From positions 2,500,001 through 2,564,000 of the forward strand of contig NC_080569.1 in NCBI RefSeq assembly GCF_030253575.1: a stretch of DNA of 64,000 bases. The letters are read 5' to 3'. The position numbers and the translations under genes are program-made. Shown here piece by piece: positions 46,393 to 56,656 of the stretch; the first letter of the stretch is position 1; every line of letters starts with the position of its first letter. The notes beneath the pieces are model-generated. The model saw only the letters and a program-made list of their open reading frames with translations. It was not told where the DNA came from and searched no databases. Source of the DNA: Rhododendron vialii (lineage: Eukaryota > Streptophyta > Magnoliopsida > Ericales > Ericaceae).

Positions 46393-46752
46393 TTTGATGT
46401 TACCTGGAGGTTGTGAGGCCACCTTCTGTAACTTCTGTTGATCAATTCGAACTGGATTTTGCTGCAACACAATTTGCATCTCCTGGTGGTTGATTTTGGG
46501 TGGGCATTCTTCTTCTTCTTTCCCCAAGAGCTTAGCATGTTTGTTGGCACGATCTTTAAGCTTCTTCATGACTGTTTGTGGGTTCACGTTTCCTGAAATG
46601 GTTGCCTTCCCGAGTTCCAGATCTTTGTCTATGTCTATTGAAACCACCCCTTCAATTTCAAGCACAATCTTCCTCACGTCATTCGCACAATTTTTGCAAT
46701 GGAGATTCAGCTTTAGATCAAAAGTCCTCTGCGTCTTCTCTGTGTACCCCAT
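44658..46752 (-). CDS. HMA metal-binding domain fused to DC1 zinc fingers, two exons
   Basis: Exon 1 is 46752-46404 and exon 2 is 45445-44658, joined across a 958 bp GT..AG intron. The split Gly codon (G|GT) keeps frame: 1137 nt, 378 residues. Residues about 10-70 are a heavy-metal-associated domain with the CxxC pair in LHCKNCAND (C19, C22). After a Gln-rich linker, residues 140-178 form a textbook DC1 finger: H140, C153/C156, C167/C170, H175, C178. 187-230 is a second with altered spacing (C205/C208, C219, H227, C230), and a third Cys/His-rich block follows. The protein ends in an acidic DDDDDDND run and a hydrophobic tail (GTVTIFLKTIIGILFGDPTG) as in some DC1 proteins; no CaaX prenylation motif. 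The alternative is two separate genes, but exon 2 has no good independent start before its first finger. Metal or lipid signalling is only a guess. Confidence 0.8.
45565..45860. mobile_element. MITE in the HMA-DC1 intron
   Basis: CTACAATACACATC...CATATGCAC at the left is matched by inverted GTGCATATGG...GATGTGTATTGTAG at the right. The interior is a series of GTTATGAATC / ATTACGAGTC repeats. It lies wholly inside the intron. The target duplication is unclear. Confidence 0.7.
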
Positions 46753-47147
46753 GGAATTAATTAATTAAATTCCCACAAAGCTAGCTTGTAGTAAATTCCT
46801 TTGCCTGTCAATTCAGAAAATTCCACAAAATCGCTTAATTCCATACTATAATTCTGCACAATATATAGATAACTATGTTTGAAAAAATACATATATATGG
46901 AGTACATGAAATGAACCTAGATAAGAAAAAAGATGAAGGTTTTTCAGGCTTACTAGCTAGCTAGCGAGCCGAGTTGCCTTTGAAGTACGTTGGAGCCTTT
47001 TGCTGGTAATTACCTTTCGTGGGTACGTAGAGCACGAGCGAGAATGGAAATGAAGAGGATGATTTTCACCAAAGAGAAGAAAGAACAATATTTTACATGT
47101 CAGTCACAGCAAGAAAGAACTAGCTAGGAAGTTAACTTCTGGATACT

Positions 47148-47154
47148 TATTTAT

Positions 47155-47157
<3 letters not shown>
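47148..47157 (-). promoter_or_regulatory. Possible TATA box of the HMA-DC1 gene, beside a GA/CT run
   Basis: TATATAAATA on the minus strand lies about 400 bases before the ATG. Immediately upstream of it (47158-47210) is a (CT)n run of about 50 bp on the minus strand. A TTGACAG acceptor-like site near 46805 suggests a 5' UTR intron between the two. Confidence 0.4.
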
Positions 47158-47210
<53 letters not shown>

Positions 47211-47214
<4 letters not shown>

Positions 47215-47972
47215 TCTCAAGAACCTGCTTCACGATATCTATGTTTGGGCCTGGGGGCTTACGGCAATGACGCTACTAGTGAGGTAATAAACGAGGAAAT
47301 TAAGGCAATGACGCAGAGCTAGTGAGGTAATAAATGAGGGAACTCCTCACTTCTTGGTTCAAAACTAATTAATTTCCGATCGAACTTCAGGATATTATTG
47401 ATAAATAGGAGTAGTACATGTGTCATTTTACTACTATCACTTTCAGCTTGAAACTTCTTGGAGACACAGGTTTCGGTATTACGTATTATAGAATAAATGA
47501 ACTTTTACGTACATAATCAAGTCATATGATTTTTTGTTTTTTTAATTTATTTATTGAGAATTCATATTTAGAATTATGAATAAAAAATTTAATGAATAGA
47601 TCATGCAAGCTAGCCGCACTTAATGATATTCAATTGAGTTGAATTTTCTTTAGAAGATGTACAAAAATTATTTTCTACTACAAAATAAATGACTTTGATC
47701 ATTTGTGTGAAATCCGTTTTAGTCCATGCAATATTTTGTTCATTAAAATTCGGAACCCGTAGATTTAATGTGGAAACACTTATTAACTACTACTGTAAGT
47801 TTCACATGCGTGTTGGAAAATTTTGGAAATAAAAAAAGACCTGTGCAATGGAAATCTTTTAGGCTACAATATAGTACTAATAGGACCGACCAGGCCGGTG
47901 TTAACATGATCAATATTGTTGAAATCCACGAGGGGAAAAAAGACTACGACGTGTACTAGTATTTAAACTCTT
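47211..47972. other. Gene-free AT-rich stretch
   Basis: No supported gene or clear repeat. A short phrase, GGCAATGACGC..AGTGAGGTAATAAA.GAGG, occurs twice near 47261-47340. Confidence 0.5.
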
Positions 47973-48104
47973 GGGAAAATGACGGTCTTGGACGTGTTTG
48001 GATAATTAATACCCGTCAAAGACATTTTCAGCATTAACAAATGTTTTTAGTTTGTCCTTAAAGAGTATTAATTATCTAAACACGTCCTTAGCCGTCATTT
48101 TCCC
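47973..48104. mobile_element. Mutator-type MITE, 132 bp, perfect 9 bp target duplication
   Basis: Ends GGGAAAATGACGG are inverted repeats continuing through GGACGTGTTT(G/A)GATAATTAATAC. TAAACTCTT flanks both sides exactly (47964-47972 and 48105-48113). Among the cleanest insertions in the window. Confidence 0.92.
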
Positions 48105-48667
48105 TAAACTCTTTGATATCCTTGAATTATGGAAGTATCCCACTCCCAGCCAATCAAGGTGCATACAATTAAAAGATGAGAAACTTCTTTAATAATTAAT
48201 AGTATATTTCAATCGATTCTGGAACATTCCATTGTTCTCTCTTCTTTCAATCTTTTAATTACAATTTATTTATTTATTTACAAAAATAACCTGAAACCTA
48301 AGCAAGTCTAAAAGATTTCAGTATCAATTATTTTAAGGTAAGTTGGCTAAGTCCAAATTTAAGCTCTTTTTCCATTATCAGGATTAAATAAAAAAGAAAA
48401 CAAAGACGCTGGAATACTGGATTGGAAAATCCTGTAGTACATGCAAGGCACCCTCTGTAGGGCGCACACGGGCCATCAATCTTTACAATGAATGGTTGAG
48501 ATATGATTTTTAATTATGACCGGTAAAATCATTTATTACCGGTCATAATTGATTTTTAATGTGGATTGTTGATTAATGAGATTGACGACTGTGTGCCGCT
48601 CTACATGTGCAGTACACGGGGTGCACTACAGCACCCCCGGATCCATACTGGAGTACTCTTGTACGTA

Positions 48668-49345
48668 GATGAAAAGGATCAGAAAGTATACTAGTAATTC
48701 GGGAGAAAGCCATCATAGTAATGGAAGGTTCTACGTATTTTGGTTTAATTTGGAGTTACCGTCTTTCTTTGCATGAATGAATTGAGAATTAGACGCTGCA
48801 GTACTCTTTATTATGTTGGATTTTACACATTTTTGTACTCGACATCTTCTGTAAAACTACATTCTTCCCTGTTTGAAACGAATGTACATTTCCTTTTTGG
48901 AGTATATATATATATATATTTATATGGTAATCCTATTGGAGTTTCTAAGCTACATATGATCGATATACGGAGTAGTTAACATGAACTTTGGTTTTGTGGT
49001 TAAATGTTTTAAAAATGGAAGTAGCATGGTTTTATGTTAATAGCATTACTCGATGAAGATTGCATTGTAGTACTAATTAATTAAAGAATTATTCATTTGA
49101 AATTTCTAATCATTGGAAGAAAATGACTTTTTTTTTTTTTTGGTCGGGAAGAAAATGTCATTGACAGTTCCAAATCGCGGGAAATTAAATTCTGGCCCAC
49201 ACCCGACTGGTCCAGTAAATTGAGCAACATTAAAGCATTTCATTTTAGCATGGACTTTTTTGATCAACCCTGTTACAAATTCATCAACAGAACTGCATTA
49301 TTCTTTGTGGTTTTTCATAATTCAGAAGAAAGTACAATTGAAGAA
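48668..49345 (+). pseudogene. Tail of a fifth PhzF copy (exon 6 relic plus 3' flank)
   Basis: 48668-48748 matches the last 75 bases of PhzF exon 6, from GATGAAAAG through AAAGCCATC and ATGGAAGGTTCT to TTTTGGTTTAA. An in-frame TAG and a short insertion break it. Homology to the flank of copy D (42701-43215) continues with TTTGGAGTTACC, TTCTGTAAAACTACATTC, AGAAAATGACTTT and CCCGACTGGTCCAGT. Exons 1-5 are absent. The HMA-DC1 gene now lies between this relic and copy D. Confidence 0.82.
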
Positions 49346-49429
49346 GTTGTAGCAATGGGGAATCAAATCCTCAATCTCGATTGTGGAACATTCCATTGTT
49401 TTGTCGCTCCTTTTTCCATCTCTTTTGGA

Positions 49430-50752
49430 TCAACTATTGTTGTTGCTAGTGAAATTGAAGTCAGCACACGTGGTACCATGAACCAGAACCGAAGAACTAA
49501 ATCCCAATCTCTTCAACCCAACATCAAACTGCACCAGATTATCCTCCATCTGATTCCCACCAATCACAATCGACGCCCTCGGGTTGGCTCCGCCATCCAC
49601 GAACCCCAAACACCACACATCCGCATCCTTCCTCGCAATCCTCGCCATCGAATTCGCGCCAAACACCCTCCAAAACACATCATCGCTCTGCATCACCAGA
49701 TCAACGGTCGGAACAGCTGGTCCCACACGCGTGCTCATAACATCCCTAGCAGAATAACACACACTGAACGGCTTCACCGCTTCCGTTACGGTGAGGTTCA
49801 GCGCAGCAGATTCCCTAACAAATGCATCCGTAAAGGCCTTATATATCGACGTATGGACCACTGTGTACGGAATAACGGTGCTGATCTTGGTCCCTCCAAA
49901 ACCATTCTCATCAACGGTCAGCAATGTCTTATTAAACGGCACATCTTTTCCGTTGACTTTTATAGACGTGACCCCGATGAAATACTCATCGGACGGGTGT
50001 AGGTAGTAAGTTATTACGGTGCTCCCAACTGGGTTCAAAATCAACGGAGTGTAAATAAGCGTCTTCGCAAGGTCAATTCCGGGAAGAAAAAAGTAAGGCC
50101 CACCACTATTAAAGAACGCCGCGCCAGAAGCCGTGCGGGACCCCGAAAGGCACAGCGCAAACAAGTAAGGTTCAGAGAAGAATGCGCTAACCTGCGCCGG
50201 GAGCGATATATTGGACCGTCCGAGACCCGCCAAGCCGGAAACCCCCTTGGCCAGGCCCTGGAGCAAGGAGGTAATGGAGCAGGAGAAGACGAAGTCGGGC
50301 AACGTGACGGGCCGACCCGGGCTGTGGCCGTCGGTTTCGGGTAAGGAGAGGGAGTCGACGAGGGCTTCGGCGCTGACGGCCGTGCGGGTGACGGAGTTTT
50401 CGGGGAACATGGAGCAGGAGTCGTTGGCGCAGCCGGGTCCGGGCGGATCGAAGCAGTTGGAGCAGGAGAGGGAGTGGAGGGAGGTGCAGAGAGGGGCGGA
50501 GCAGGGGATGTGGTGGTAGGTGGTGGAGGTGTAGTTGCGGGTGCAGTCGACCCAGGTGAAGGAGGCGCCCAGGTCGAGGAGGAGGGTTGTGGGCCGGGGA
50601 GGGGTTTTGAGGGAGACTGTGAGGGTGTATTGGCGGGTGGAGTGGTCTTTGGTTATGGGGGCCAGAAGAGCTGCATAATAAGATGGAGTTAAGAGAGAGA
50701 AGAAAAGGAAGGTGAGGATTAATGGAGGTGATGACATTGTGGTTTTTTTCAT
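49430..50752 (-). CDS. Xylanase-inhibitor / EDGP-like aspartic-protease-fold protein
   Basis: An intronless frame of 440 residues beginning MKKTTMSSPP. An upstream in-frame ATG at 50818 would add 22 residues ahead of the signal peptide and is less likely. Residues 1-27 are a hydrophobic secretion signal. The first active-site region reads LLLDLGASFTWVDC (D60), an altered DTGS. The second, where true proteases have DTGT or DSGT, reads GGTKIST (288-292) with no Asp. This loss is typical of the TAXI / EDGP / basic 7S globulin group, secreted proteins that bind and inhibit cell-wall glycosidases. Twelve or more Cys and several NxT/S sites fit an apoplastic glycoprotein. So it is probably an inhibitor or binding protein, not a protease. 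From memory, Arabidopsis relatives are At1g03220 and At1g03230. Confidence 0.92.
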   Translation of the reverse strand: MKKTTMSSPPLILTFLFFSLLTPSYYAALLAPITKDHSTRQYTLTVSLKTPPRPTTLLLDLGASFTWVDCTRNYTSTTYHHIPCSAPLCTSLHSLSCSNCFDPPGPGCANDSCSMFPENSVTRTAVSAEALVDSLSLPETDGHSPGRPVTLPDFVFSCSITSLLQGLAKGVSGLAGLGRSNISLPAQVSAFFSEPYLFALCLSGSRTASGAAFFNSGGPYFFLPGIDLAKTLIYTPLILNPVGSTVITYYLHPSDEYFIGVTSIKVNGKDVPFNKTLLTVDENGFGGTKISTVIPYTVVHTSIYKAFTDAFVRESAALNLTVTEAVKPFSVCYSARDVMSTRVGPAVPTVDLVMQSDDVFWRVFGANSMARIARKDADVWCLGFVDGGANPRASIVIGGNQMEDNLVQFDVGLKRLGFSSSVLVHGTTCADFNFTSNNNS

Positions 50753-50836
50753 TTTTGGGAGTTGAAAGTGGAAGCTTGAGGCTTTAATGCAACCAGCTAC
50801 ATAGCCCAGCGAGGGCAATAATTAATAACTCCACAT

Positions 50837-50837
<1 letters not shown>

Positions 50838-50874
<37 letters not shown>
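50838..50874. repeat. (GA)n microsatellite just upstream of the EDGP-like gene
   Basis: On the gene's strand this is a (CT)n run about 86-122 bases before the ATG, the usual place for pyrimidine patches near plant transcription starts. Confidence 0.85.
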
Positions 50875-50879
<5 letters not shown>

Positions 50880-50959
50880 GGATTGACCGATGTAAAGGAT
50901 TCGAGAGTTGTTCTGGGAGTTTTGGTTCAAGGTTAGCCTGGCCTGGCTTTTTTGCTTCC

Positions 50960-51219
50960 AGTAATCATCATTTTTGAGTATCATGTCATGTGTTACAAAA
51001 CGTTAGTAGCACATTTTATCAATACTTTCGTGATGCGTCACGTGGCATAGTAATCACCATCTTTAAGTACCATGTAATGTGTCACAAAATATTAGTAACA
51101 CATTTTATATATCAATACTTTCGTGACGCGTCACATGGCATTCAATTCATGTTGCTCAAAGATGGTCGCCAAAGCATTGCTTCGTATGGAGCACATTCTA
51201 CCCAGTAAAGATTGAGGTA
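50960..51219. repeat. Short direct repeats in the divergent promoter region
   Basis: The phrase ATCAATACTTTCGTGA(T/C)GCGTCAC(G/A)TGGCAT occurs twice (near 51018 and 51111). The surrounding CATGT(C/A)ATGTGT(T/C)ACAAAA.(G/A)TTAGTA is also repeated, giving a tandem unit of about 90 bp. Confidence 0.75.
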
Positions 51220-51490
51220 CAGCAGTGGGGGTACAGCAGCCCCGTACAGATGGGTTTTGCGCCCATCTCGGGTCCCGCAAAGATGATCGGAGCCGCTCAT
51301 TTAGCCTAAATTCTGAAGCAAAGTTGGATGATTCGTAAAAGCCTTTTCCGATATCGGATTGAGATGATTTTTTACAGGAACCGTAAACAATATGTTTTGA
51401 ACAAAATGAGCGGCTCCGATCATCTTTGCGGGACCCGAGATGGGCGCAAAACCCATCTGTACGGAGCTGCTATACCCCCACTGCTGTACC
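51220..51490. mobile_element. Foldback MITE between the EDGP-like gene and SmD1
   Basis: Left GGTACAGCAGTGGGGGTACAG, CCGTACAGATGGGTTTTGCG and CATCTCGGGTCCCGCAAAG are mirrored by inverted copies on the right. The two arms enclose about 110 bp. Its structure recalls the MITE at 25474-25861. Confidence 0.78.
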
Positions 51491-51499
51491 ATTAGCAGC

Positions 51500-52420
51500 T
51501 CTCCATTCTACCAATATTAATGTAGGAGTCTGTCCGCTTTTGTCAAAATGGTGGGGGACATATGCATCCTAGCTGCATGTCGAGACTTTAATTAGTGCTT
51601 GAAAGTGAAAGTGAGGCGCGCATCCATGTGAGGAGGAACTTCTCTTGTTCAGTGAATAACTGGACCATACACAACCAATTTAAGTAACAATGTCCCCATT
51701 TGTGTTATGGTTTAATCTGTTTTTACTATTAATGCAATATGTTTCTGTTTCCTCAAAAAATTATTTTTCACGACTTACTTGTTTGTAAGGGGCAAATCAA
51801 GTAGGTCAAACTTTCGGTTCGTTCGAGAACGATTACCAGTTTTTGTTTTTTTTTTTTGAAAAAGAGAACAAACGCCATTTGAGATACGTGCATCCGGTTT
51901 GTTAACAAACCTTCGGCACTTCAGTCAACCCCAACAAAATCTCTTCTTATCCAAAGGAAAAGTGTAATCAAAATCAAACATGGGTGATACAAACTGGATG
52001 ATGGCTCTTTATTCTTTGGTTTTGACATGATAATTGAAATGAATCTTCACAATTCCGCAAGAAAAGATGAAAATTACAGCCCAATTTTATATTCAGGAAC
52101 TTATTTTTGCAAGATAAAATTATTTCTTTAGGTTACGCTCAGAAGTTTCTTAGAATTCTTCAAAACAATGTTTTTGCAGGAAATCAATAATTTTTACTGT
52201 TTATTTTATTCAATTTATTATATGATTTTTCGAGGTACAAAATCTCATATTTTAATGGAAATTTAGCCCAAGGAAAAAAATGTCAACTCCATCCAGTTTT
52301 TACTACTCAATTTTTAATCGAGGAAAAACTCCATGCAGTTTTGTAATCAAGAAGCCCATAAGTTCCGTGGCCAACCAAACCCGGGCCCTGAAATACTCTA
52401 GGTAGGAGCAGTCGCGTACG
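51500..52420. other. Gene-free stretch before SmD1
   Basis: AT-rich, with no supportable gene or clear repeat. 52440-52567 becomes CT- and GC-richer and is the likely SmD1 leader. Confidence 0.5.
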
Positions 52421-52567
52421 ACGCCGCTTCATAGGAGTGTGAAGCAGGCTGTACAATACGATCGCCTATGCCCTAAAACCCTTCCTTCCCCAGCTGAGGC
52501 TCTGTGGCTTTTGCTCTCAAAGCTTCGCCCTAGCGTCCGTCCGTCGTCATCTTCCTCCTCCTTTACA

Positions 52568-52760
52568 ATGAAGCTCGTTAGGTCCATCTTCTTATCCCTG
52601 TCTTTACTTTCCTCCTGTAATTTTCCTGAAGTACCATTCTTTTAACTGTTGTCTTTTTTGTGTGATCTTTAATTGCGATATGAGCAGGTTCCTGATGAAG
52701 TTGAACAACGAGACCGTGTCGATTGAGCTCAAGAACGGCACCGTTGTTCACGGCACCATC

Positions 52761-52805
<45 letters not shown>

Positions 52806-55271
52806 GATAAACAATATACGAGGAAATTAAAACCGACTATTTTCAGTTACCAAAGAGGAAAAAAAAAGAAAGGCCAACTTTTATCACTATTACTCACTTC
52901 TTCTCCCCTTCCTCTGAAAGAATTGGATGTTCAACACGTTCAAGCTGAACAGTTGTATGAGGATCTGTTGTTTGTGACGTTCAATTTGGTATATGTTTAC
53001 TCACTTTCTCAGTAATAAAACGATGATTAGGGTGTTGTTGGACTGAGGTTTTTGTTCTTTTGCAGCCGATTCAATTTCTTTTTACCTGGTGAATTTCCGG
53101 TGTTTATAGCCAATTCAATTGTTAAACACCCCCAACCTTCCACCATCACCACCAACACAAGCAAACACATTGATTTGGGTTTTTTTTTGTTAGGGTGCAT
53201 TTTTCTTTTATCGTGCTTTGTGACTATTGTCCTTCAAATGTGTTATATGCCCCATTTTCACATATTTTGGATGAACATCTGGTTTTGCTTCTTTACTTGG
53301 TTGAAGCCAGAGTGTAGCATACTTCGAAAACACTTTTTCATCTAGAGAAATTACTGACACGCGATTTATGCCTTCTGAATGGGTCTGTTTAACATCGCAT
53401 CGATTTTATGTTTTTTTGCTCAGCGAAACTCAGCCTTGTTAGTTGTAGTCTAGGTATGAACCCCCATCAAATGCATGGGAGAATGGGAGTACATTATGCC
53501 TACCATTTGGCTACCACTTCACTTATAGTGTAACAGTGCTTCTATACAGATATGAGAATCAACTTTTTGACAGACAGGTACAAATAGGAAATTGGAATAC
53601 ACCAGAAGTTAAATTATTCCGACCATAGGAGTAGAACGAGAACCTGAACCTGAACCTGAACCAGAGCCCTCTTCACAATGCAACTGGTTACCGATACTTC
53701 GTCTTACACAGTCCAAATGACCTCATAATCCAAACCATCTCCTTACATCTGAAGCTGCATCGTCAAGGCTCAAAAGAACCAGTACTATATGAATGAAAGT
53801 ATGAAACTCATATTCTCTTACGGAGGATTAATTTCCCATGAAGCATTAGTATTCTTATAATTATCAGTTTACCATTACATGGATTTTTCTGATAACAATT
53901 TGTGTGGCATGAATATGATGTCTCTTTTGGTGATCTTTGTGGATTTATAATAACTTGGTTTACCATTTGTAACAAAGCTCGATGCTGCACATAGCCTGTG
54001 GCTCTTAACAAGAAATGGAATGTTAGGATTCAATAGAGAGAATTTTTTTGTGCCTCCACATTGCTTTTGATTTTGATGTCAGTCCTAAATTAGTCAATGT
54101 AAATCCTACTCTTCAATGAAAATAACCTTATTTAAACATAACTTGATTCCATTTCAACGTTACAATCACAAGAGCTACTTGTAGGGGGGAAAATGGCATC
54201 TGTTAGTTAATAGTTGTGTTCGTTCGATCTCAAATGATGGTTTTGATTTCTTCTCGCATTTGGGTTTGTTTGTTGGTTCCTCTTGTATTCTCATTACATC
54301 CATTTGAGTACTATGTTTTTCTAGTATAATCCTTAATGGTAATGAGGTGGGGTTGAGTCTGTTGAGATTGGGATTGGGAGTGCCAAACCCAAGAAAGTTC
54401 CAACTTCTATAGAGGACCTTCCATTGTAGTTGAAGACACCTTATTTTTATTCAAACTAGCTGAAGGACTCTTCATGTAATTATAAATTGATCCCAATATT
54501 CATGATAACGTTAAGTTACCGAACGGGCACAGTGGAAGTCTATTAAGCTATCAAACACCTTACCTCACGTGCTATCCTGTTTCACATGGGGAGGTTCAAA
54601 CGTCCTTGCATGCAGAAAACATAATACGCATACGCGGAGGCTTGAACCCAATACCTCCGCTACATGGGCTCGGACGCCATGTGAGAGCAGTAATTGTTTC
54701 GAAAACTTACTTGGTAGGAAATTAGTTCGGGAATGTGTATCAAGTTATTCAGATATTGATGCATATGCTGTGTTGTTGCTGAGAGTTTTCTGATGGGTAC
54801 CGTTTCTCATTCAGATTGCTTAATTGTTGACTTGTAGTCTTCTTGCTTGCATTGCTTAGTTGAATGTAGCAGACCTTTTGAGTGATTGTTTTTTTGGTTT
54901 TCGGCTTGATATAGGTGTGGATATTAGTATGAACACACATTTGAAGACAGTGAAGCTTACACTGAAGGGCAAAAATCCAGCGACTCTGGATCACCTGAGT
55001 GTGAGGGGTAACAATATTCGCTACTATATTCTTCCGGACAGCCTGAATCTCGAGACTTTGTTGGTAGAAGAGACGCCTAGGGTCAAGCCCAAGAAGCCGA
55101 CTGCAGGTTTTTGTTTTAATAGCTCCACATTCTTGCATTTTGTTGTCGATTTCATCTCTGTTTATGCTGCTTTAATATCATTCTCACGGTTGTTCTCCTT
55201 TGAAATCAGGGAAGCCTTTGGGACGTGGCCGAGGCCGTGGTCGTGGTCGCGGACGTGGCAGAGGCCGTTAG
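52568..55271 (+). CDS. SmD1: Spliceosomal core protein SmD1
   Basis: Exons are 52568-52581, 52688-52764, 54915-55106 and 55210-55271: 345 nt, 114 residues, all introns GT..AG. The protein reads [19 protein letters not shown]..., the conserved Sm1 motif, then [12 protein letters not shown] and the Sm2 part ([16 protein letters not shown]). It ends in an Arg-Gly tail of repeated GR, as in SmD1 everywhere. SmD1 is one of seven Sm proteins forming the ring on U1, U2, U4 and U5 snRNAs; the RG tail is normally dimethylated and bound by SMN-type assembly factors. Exon 1 codes only four and two-thirds residues. Intron 2 is 2.15 kb and starts with a CT microsatellite at the donor. From memory, Arabidopsis SmD1b (At4g02840) lies next to PhzF-like genes. 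Confidence 0.95.
52765..52801 (+). repeat. (CT)n run forming the 5' end of SmD1 intron 2
   Basis: The donor GT is itself the start of the repeat: ACAG|GTCTCTCT... for about 37 bp. The splice-donor positions +3 to +6 therefore depend on the microsatellite. Confidence 0.88.
52802..54914 (+). other. Body of SmD1 intron 2
   Basis: No gene. 54560-54700 contains GGAGGCTTGAACCCAATACCTC and GGGCTCGGACGCCATGTGAGAGCAG, phrases common in plant retroelement remnants, but no ends could be set. AACCTGAACCTGAACC is a short hexamer repeat near 53642. Confidence 0.5.
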
Positions 55272-56535
55272 TATATGGGCCTTGTTGCTATTTTTGGGAC
55301 TTGCGTTTTCTGTAAACAACCATGTTGTGGGAGGTAGCTTTTTATGATGATGGTTGTGAAGTGTTTCCTGAACTTTCTTGGAACAGCTGGATCTGGTGCC
55401 ATTCTCCTTATCATCTGTAATTGTGGTTTAGATTAGATTTTCGAATGAGAGATTAGTGGATGAGTGTGTTGAATGACTCCATAACTTCGATTCTCCTGGC
55501 ATTTGCAGAATTGGAATTCTCGTTGTACTAATATGTTAGATTATCTCCAAGTATCTCGTTATGAATTTCCAGTGACTATGGCTGAAACTTCAGTTCCTTC
55601 GCTAGAGTTGCAATCTAGTAGTAATAGAAATCGATAAGTGTAGCCCTACCTTGGTGCTGGCAATTGCGTGTTTACAATGGTCATGGGAAGGAAATTCCGC
55701 TGCTGAATATACCATTCAAGTAAACTGGAAAAACTTTTGGGGTACTAAAGTGAGGAGAGATCAATGTCTCCCCCCTCCTAAAAGATACTGGAAAAGCTTT
55801 TCATTTTTCTAAAACGTACTCTTTCTCGTGTGGGGAAAAAACCTAGATTGTTTTATCGATCAACGATTGCCAATAATTCCTTGTTGCGTTGCTGTTTTAA
55901 TTAGCTTTCCACAATCGATTTCTGGCTTAAAACTGTCACATAATGTTCGTACATGAGCAAAAGTAAGATCGAAAAAGTGCCTTTCGAAGACAATATCAAA
56001 CCGTTACAATTTGAGAGAGCAAGATCATAAGCGGGATTACATAAATCGGAGAATTGAGTCATTGTCGAAAGATTATGTGAGCAAAACCCTTAAAGACTAA
56101 TTTTATAGTCCATTCTCTCATCACCGTCCTTTAGAATTAGTCGAGGTTCACATAACCTGACCGGAAAATACAGTTATCAAAAAATTAGTACTCCCTCCGT
56201 CGAGATTTAATTGTCCCTAGTTCTATTCTAACCGGCTAAAAAATGGGTTATATTTTTGAATCCGTAATAAATTTCATATCGAATATGAATCTTGTTTGAT
56301 AGATCTCAATTATTTTTATAATATAATGTTTTCGAAATTATGTAAAATATTATAAATTAAAAAATATAATATCGATTGAAAAATACGAACTCCAAAAAAT
56401 GACTATTAAATTCGGAGTACAAGTTTACAACCCGCTCAAACGCTTATTTCTAACTTGGGCCCAAAGGCTCGAGCGATCGTTTAGTCCAAGCGAGGTGCTC
56501 TCCGTAGACTTTGAATACCCTTGACCTACAAATCC
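55272..56535. other. 3' UTR of SmD1 and intergenic DNA
   Basis: No gene. A degraded Stowaway-like MITE occupies 56190-56421. Confidence 0.55.
56190..56421. mobile_element. Degenerate Stowaway-like MITE
   Basis: Left end TACTCCCTCCGTCGAG has the Stowaway consensus. The right end, ATTCGGAGTA, keeps only part of its complement. AT-rich interior with GATCTCAATTATTT-type sequence; about 230 bp, upstream of the OEP7-like gene. Confidence 0.5.
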
Positions 56536-56543
56536 TATATATA
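56536..56543 (+). promoter_or_regulatory. TATA box of the OEP7-like gene (TATATATA)
   Basis: It lies about 120 bases before the ATG and is followed by a GA-repeat leader (56601-56643). Distance and context fit a core promoter. Confidence 0.6.
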
Positions 56544-56596
56544 CACGCTGCACATACATTATACCACATAGAGTCTATACTGCAGCAAACTTGCTT

Positions 56597-56600
<4 letters not shown>

Positions 56601-56643
<43 letters not shown>
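56601..56643 (+). repeat. (GA)n run in the 5' leader of the OEP7-like gene
   Basis: About 43 bp of GA repeat lies between the TATA box and the ATG, ending 13 bases before the start codon. GAGA runs in plant leaders can bind BPC/GAGA-binding proteins; that is general knowledge, not shown here. Confidence 0.85.
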
Positions 56644-56645
<2 letters not shown>

Positions 56646-56656
56646 AGTCATCTTCA

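Noticed and set aside
49220-50002. 260-residue plus-strand frame
   Set aside because: It runs antisense to the EDGP-like gene, has no recognisable domain and uses rare residue composition; the minus strand is clearly coding.
54580-54690. tRNA-like phrase (GGTTCAAAC, TTGAACCC)
   Set aside because: No cloverleaf could be built around it; such phrases are common in plant LTR remnants.
54569-54793. Open frame inside SmD1 intron 2
   Set aside because: It contains retroelement-like phrases but no domain; the intron is otherwise well explained.
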